Made by a program: the position numbers and the translations under genes | NCBI GenBank assembly: GCA_049600855.1 | Contig: JBMYQA010000264.1 | Coordinates: 1 to 8,900, forward strand | Reading direction: 5' to 3' | DNA: 8,900 bases | Origin: JBMYQA01 sp049600855 | GTDB lineage: Bacteria; Bacteroidota; Bacteroidia; Cytophagales; Flammeovirgaceae | Notes under the pieces: model-generated | What the model was told of the DNA's origin: nothing | The model's database searches: none | Seen by the model: the letters and a program-made list of their open reading frames with translations, nothing else | Shown here: positions 7,801-8,900 of the stretch, piece by piece | Numbering within the stretch: position 1 is the stretch's first letter | How the letters are laid out: the number at the start of each line of letters is the position of its first letter

Positions 7801-8730
7801 TAACTGATCCCAATTCCCGAAAGATGGCATCGGTTTTCCATTTTGGTCAATGAAATAGAATTGGTCATTTTTGAAAGCGATGGTAAATCGGTCATTATAG
7901 AAATAACAAGAGTTATGAATACTTCTGGCAATTTGAAGTGCTTCTGCCGATCGAATGGTTAATTGCTGAATCTGTTCAATGGTCAGTGTCTTTAGCTTTC
8001 GCCCCAACTGTTGCAAGTTAGTATCTTGGGCATTTCCCGCTAAAATATCCACGGCATGAAAGCGTTGATAGGCTTCCCAAAACTGCGCATTTTCAAAAAA
8101 TGTAATGCCATGATTCAAGTCCTGGTGATATTCTGTTGCTTTTGGCTGTTTGTATTCAGCTAAAATTGGAATTTCTATTGTGTTGTTAAGTGACTCATTT
8201 TTATCCTGTTTTTCAAGCTGAATAGGCTTTGGAAGTTGATCAATGGCTAAATTTGCTGGATATTCTTTGCCTTGAGGATCTAACCAATAGCTGGCATTTC
8301 CTTTCCTTACTTTGGCATATCCTGTTTGATTATCAAAAATACTTGCCTTACTGTATTGATAATCAATAGCAACTTTTCCTTGTTTATTGATGTAGCCATA
8401 GGCGACTCCATTAAAAGCTAAAGCCAGCCGATCGTCATAAAAGTAGAAGGCATCTACTAACTGTTGAGCTACGTTAAGTAAGGAATCCGTAGCTACTTGC
8501 TGATCTTTAATGGCCTGAGCCGATTTTTGAAGCCACGTTCTACCGTTTTGCGCTAAACGTTTTTTTCCATTCTGTTCTGCAAAATACTGAACCGCATTAA
8601 ATCGCAGGTAAGCATTGTAGTAATCTTGTTGTGCATATAAGCGTTTGCCTTCCGCAAAATCTTGTTGCTCTTGTTGGGCAAAACTACCAATCGGGAATAG
8701 TAAAAGAATGCTATAGATGAGGGATCTCAT
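4891..8730 (-). CDS. Large secreted protein: duplicated TPR-like/WG-repeat module plus about 40 leucine-rich repeats
   Basis: A 1279-residue exported protein, probably a binding or scaffold protein in the periplasm or on the surface; its partner is unknown. Residues 1-18 are a signal peptide (basic start, SILLLFPIG core, SFA before QQ). Residues 24-158 hold a TPR-like helical pair (GKRLYAQQDYYNAYLRF) and WG-type strands (YGYINKQGKVAIDYQY, YWLDPQGKEY). Residues 204-338 repeat this module without a gap. LRRs run from about 347 to the end, mostly 23 residues with consensus LxxLxLxxTxI then xxLPxxIGxLxx, closed by a cap ending LPNCRIRN. There is no kinase, TIR, GTPase, membrane helix or C-terminal sorting domain, so it may be periplasmic. 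The ATG at 8730 is the start that yields the signal peptide; it lies 8 bases after the stop of an upstream LRR paralog, with no Shine-Dalgarno, so the pair is probably one transcript. The 3' end overlaps gatA by four bases. Structure is clear; function is not. Confidence 0.95.
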   Translation of the reverse strand: MRSLIYSILLLFPIGSFAQQEQQDFAEGKRLYAQQDYYNAYLRFNAVQYFAEQNGKKRLAQNGRTWLQKSAQAIKDQQVATDSLLNVAQQLVDAFYFYDDRLALAFNGVAYGYINKQGKVAIDYQYSKASIFDNQTGYAKVRKGNASYWLDPQGKEYPANLAIDQLPKPIQLEKQDKNESLNNTIEIPILAEYKQPKATEYHQDLNHGITFFENAQFWEAYQRFHAVDILAGNAQDTNLQQLGRKLKTLTIEQIQQLTIRSAEALQIARSIHNSCYFYNDRFTIAFKNDQFYFIDQNGKPMPSFGNWDQLGQFDRHGLALAQKDQTNYLIDTLGNHYPVAHSLQALTSTIKALDLSKTNITKFPSAILAHPQLEVLRLGGSSNFRNTISLPAEIQKLHQLKVLDLRYTHVQSLPKEIGKLSQLRVLDLYRTEIKSLPEEIGNLTNLAYLNLYRSEIEVLPNSFHQLRKLKSLNLGLTLLHQLPKKLHLLTELEFLDISSLKLTALPQALFSLYKLQELQLYNLKLNTLPREIGQLKQLKVLAASYNNFHHLPKEIGSLTKLQRLILSNTNLEDLPEEIGQLQQLTFLNLNHTFIRELPKSIGQLQQLSVLKLGGTSFIRFPEVITTLDQLTELSLYHTNISSVPKSIQQLKKLNYLSLKRTTISALPQEIAQLQNLTAIDLGSTAIRQFPSVILSFKKLKKLDLSKTNIKQLPPKIAQLNQLEKLYLASTAIDSLPSSIGNLTKLDWLDLSRTKLTHLPEEIGLLSKLTYLSFGGSSTAELPNSIGKLKELRYLSLSFSKIETLPESIGELRLLKSLNLGYSKVKELPQSIGKLKSLVMLSLTNTPIQQLPNSIWQLEKLKELDLGRTAVTEISAGIAQLKRLERLHLNDSKINRLPQEIGQLSNLKYLYLDGCAISELPETIFQLSKLQTLDLDELPITQLSPQIGQLSRLTDLSLSEVPITDLPESIGQLKQLQELNLSQTKLTKLPESIGELNSLKRLNIGYWPNTSLPGSIQQLENLQTLSLRYARINQLPLAILSLKRLRNLYLNGSNLSILPSEIHQLQGLEVLDLQKTKIVLLPLNIGKLPSLKKLNVGFTPIRIIPNSIGELKQLEELYLDMTATTQLPSSIKNLTNLKALSMIRTPLKELSTELTQLKSLERLSITHAPITSIPKEIEHLKQLTKLHLEYTQIKDIQALTSLIQLKKLSLHGSPLAQLPNEIDQLQNLNDLDIGNTQLKTLPSSFIKLTNLKELNLRRLEIPETTIEQLKQTLPNCRIRN
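4906..4941 (+). terminator. Candidate gatA terminator hairpin inside the opposing LRR gene
   Basis: Eleven bases after the gatA stop, ACAATTGGGC (4906-4915) can pair with GCTCAATTGT (4932-4941): ten base pairs including one G-U, with a 16-base loop. The bases that follow, TGTTTCT, are only moderately T-rich. Because the two genes overlap, any gatA terminator near the stop must sit within the antisense of the LRR C-terminal codons, as this one does. On the opposite strand no T-run follows, so it would not serve the LRR transcript. The long loop and poor T-tract keep confidence low. Confidence 0.33.
4984..7533 (-). repeat. Tandem array of 37 LRR units, 69-bp period
   Basis: These bases encode residues 400-1249 of the LRR protein as 37 consecutive units. 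Thirty-six are exactly 23 residues (69 bases) and one (5122-5187) is 22. Each begins LxxLxL and nearly all carry LP at positions 14-15, many with IG at 18-19. Two longer irregular units (residues 347-399) precede the array and a 30-residue cap (1250-1279) follows. Units are diverged at DNA level: short blocks such as CCAATGGATTCGGGCA recur (5754 and 5822) but no long identical copies are seen, so this is an old, selected protein repeat and not a recent DNA expansion. Confidence 0.95.
7717..8661 (-). repeat. Two ungapped copies of the TPR-like/WG module within the LRR gene
   Basis: Bases 8257-8661 encode residues 24-158 and bases 7717-8121 encode residues 204-338. The copies align at a constant offset of 180 residues with no indel. 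Anchors are AYLRFNAV (40-47) with AYQRFHAV (220-227), FYFYDDRLALAF (95-106) with CYFYNDRFTIAF (275-286), GYINKQGKV (112-120) with YFIDQNGKP (292-300), and YWLDPQGKEYP (148-158) with YLIDTLGNHYP (328-338). The 45-residue spacer (159-203) is polar and lysine/glutamine rich. Divergence indicates an old duplication. Confidence 0.88.
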
Positions 8731-8738
8731 ATCGTGTG

Positions 8739-8900
8739 TTAATAATGGATGCTACAATTTGGTAAAGCCTGTTTTAGGCGTGCCAACTCCGTTTTCGGAA
8801 TGGAAACATTGCTTAAAGAAATGTATTCTAGTTTCTTTAATTGTGTGATACTTGCGGGAAGCGATAACAGTGGCGTGTCTGCTAAATTTAATTCCTTTAG
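8739..8900 (-). CDS. Second leucine-rich repeat protein, C-terminal 53 codons only
   Basis: An open frame enters from the right edge and stops at TAA (plus 8739-8741). Its residues form one full 23-residue LRR (LKELNLADTPLLSLPASI, then TQLKK) and a 30-residue C-cap containing SIPKTELARLKQALPNCSI. By my count the cap matches that of the downstream LRR protein at 13 of 30 positions, including LKQ and LPNC, and the LRR has the same threonine at position 9. The two proteins are therefore paralogs. Eight bases separate this stop from the next ATG on the same strand, which implies cotranscription. The N-terminus, total length and any signal peptide lie outside the window. Confidence 0.9.
   Translation of the reverse strand, partial: LKELNLADTPLLSLPASITQLKKLEYISLSNVSIPKTELARLKQALPNCSIHY

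Noticed and set aside
4891..8730. LRR protein as a bacterial NLR/STAND-type immune sensor or IpaH-like ubiquitin ligase effector
   Set aside because: It has an export signal and no NTPase, TIR, kinase or ligase domain; repeats are 23 residues, unlike the 20-residue IpaH type.
8767..8779. GCCT-GTTTT-AGGC hairpin near the end of the upstream LRR gene
   Set aside because: The stem is only four base pairs, has no T-tract on either strand and lies within coding sequence.

Overview
This window looks like an AT-rich chromosomal segment of a member of the Bacteroidota. Four things point there: a two-component sensor built on Reg_prop beta-propeller blades plus a Y_Y_Y domain, a secreted protein with WG repeats, translation starts with little or no Shine-Dalgarno sequence, and a promoter candidate of the TTTG / TAnnTTTG kind used by the Bacteroidota primary sigma factor. 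The family mix would suit the Saprospiria or Cytophagia side of the phylum, but that placement is a guess.

Layout, left to right. (1) Positions 1-3078, minus strand: the first 1026 codons of a large sensor histidine kinase, cut by the left edge just after its phospho-acceptor helix. It has a signal peptide, fourteen propeller blades, a Y_Y_Y domain, one membrane helix, a long coiled coil and an H-box. (2) Positions 3079-3475: a 397-base divergent intergenic region with a promoter candidate for the sensor, a cluster of TAAGTA/TACTTA hexamers before the next gene, and a short open frame that may be the relic of an outer-membrane beta-barrel C-terminus. (3) Positions 3476-4894, plus strand: gatA, the amidase subunit of the GatCAB transamidosome, with a GTG start and an intact catalytic triad. 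(4) Positions 4891-8730, minus strand: a 1279-residue secreted protein with two copies of a TPR-like plus WG-repeat module, then about 40 leucine-rich repeats. (5) Positions 8739-8900, minus strand: the last 53 codons of a second LRR protein with a matching C-terminal cap, 8 bases upstream of gene 4.

How the parts relate. gatA is the only housekeeping gene. It stands alone between two accessory blocks and overlaps the LRR gene tail-to-tail by four bases, sharing the palindrome TTAA for both stop codons. The two LRR genes are paralogs in one transcription unit, and their promoter must lie beyond the right edge. Nothing in the sequence links the sensor to the LRR genes.

The most unusual material is the LRR pair. 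The solenoid is very regular (23-residue period), its canonical asparagine ladder is almost wholly replaced by threonine/serine, and the N-terminal module is duplicated without a gap at an offset of exactly 180 residues. I see no defence, CRISPR, transposon or RNA-gene signature in the window.
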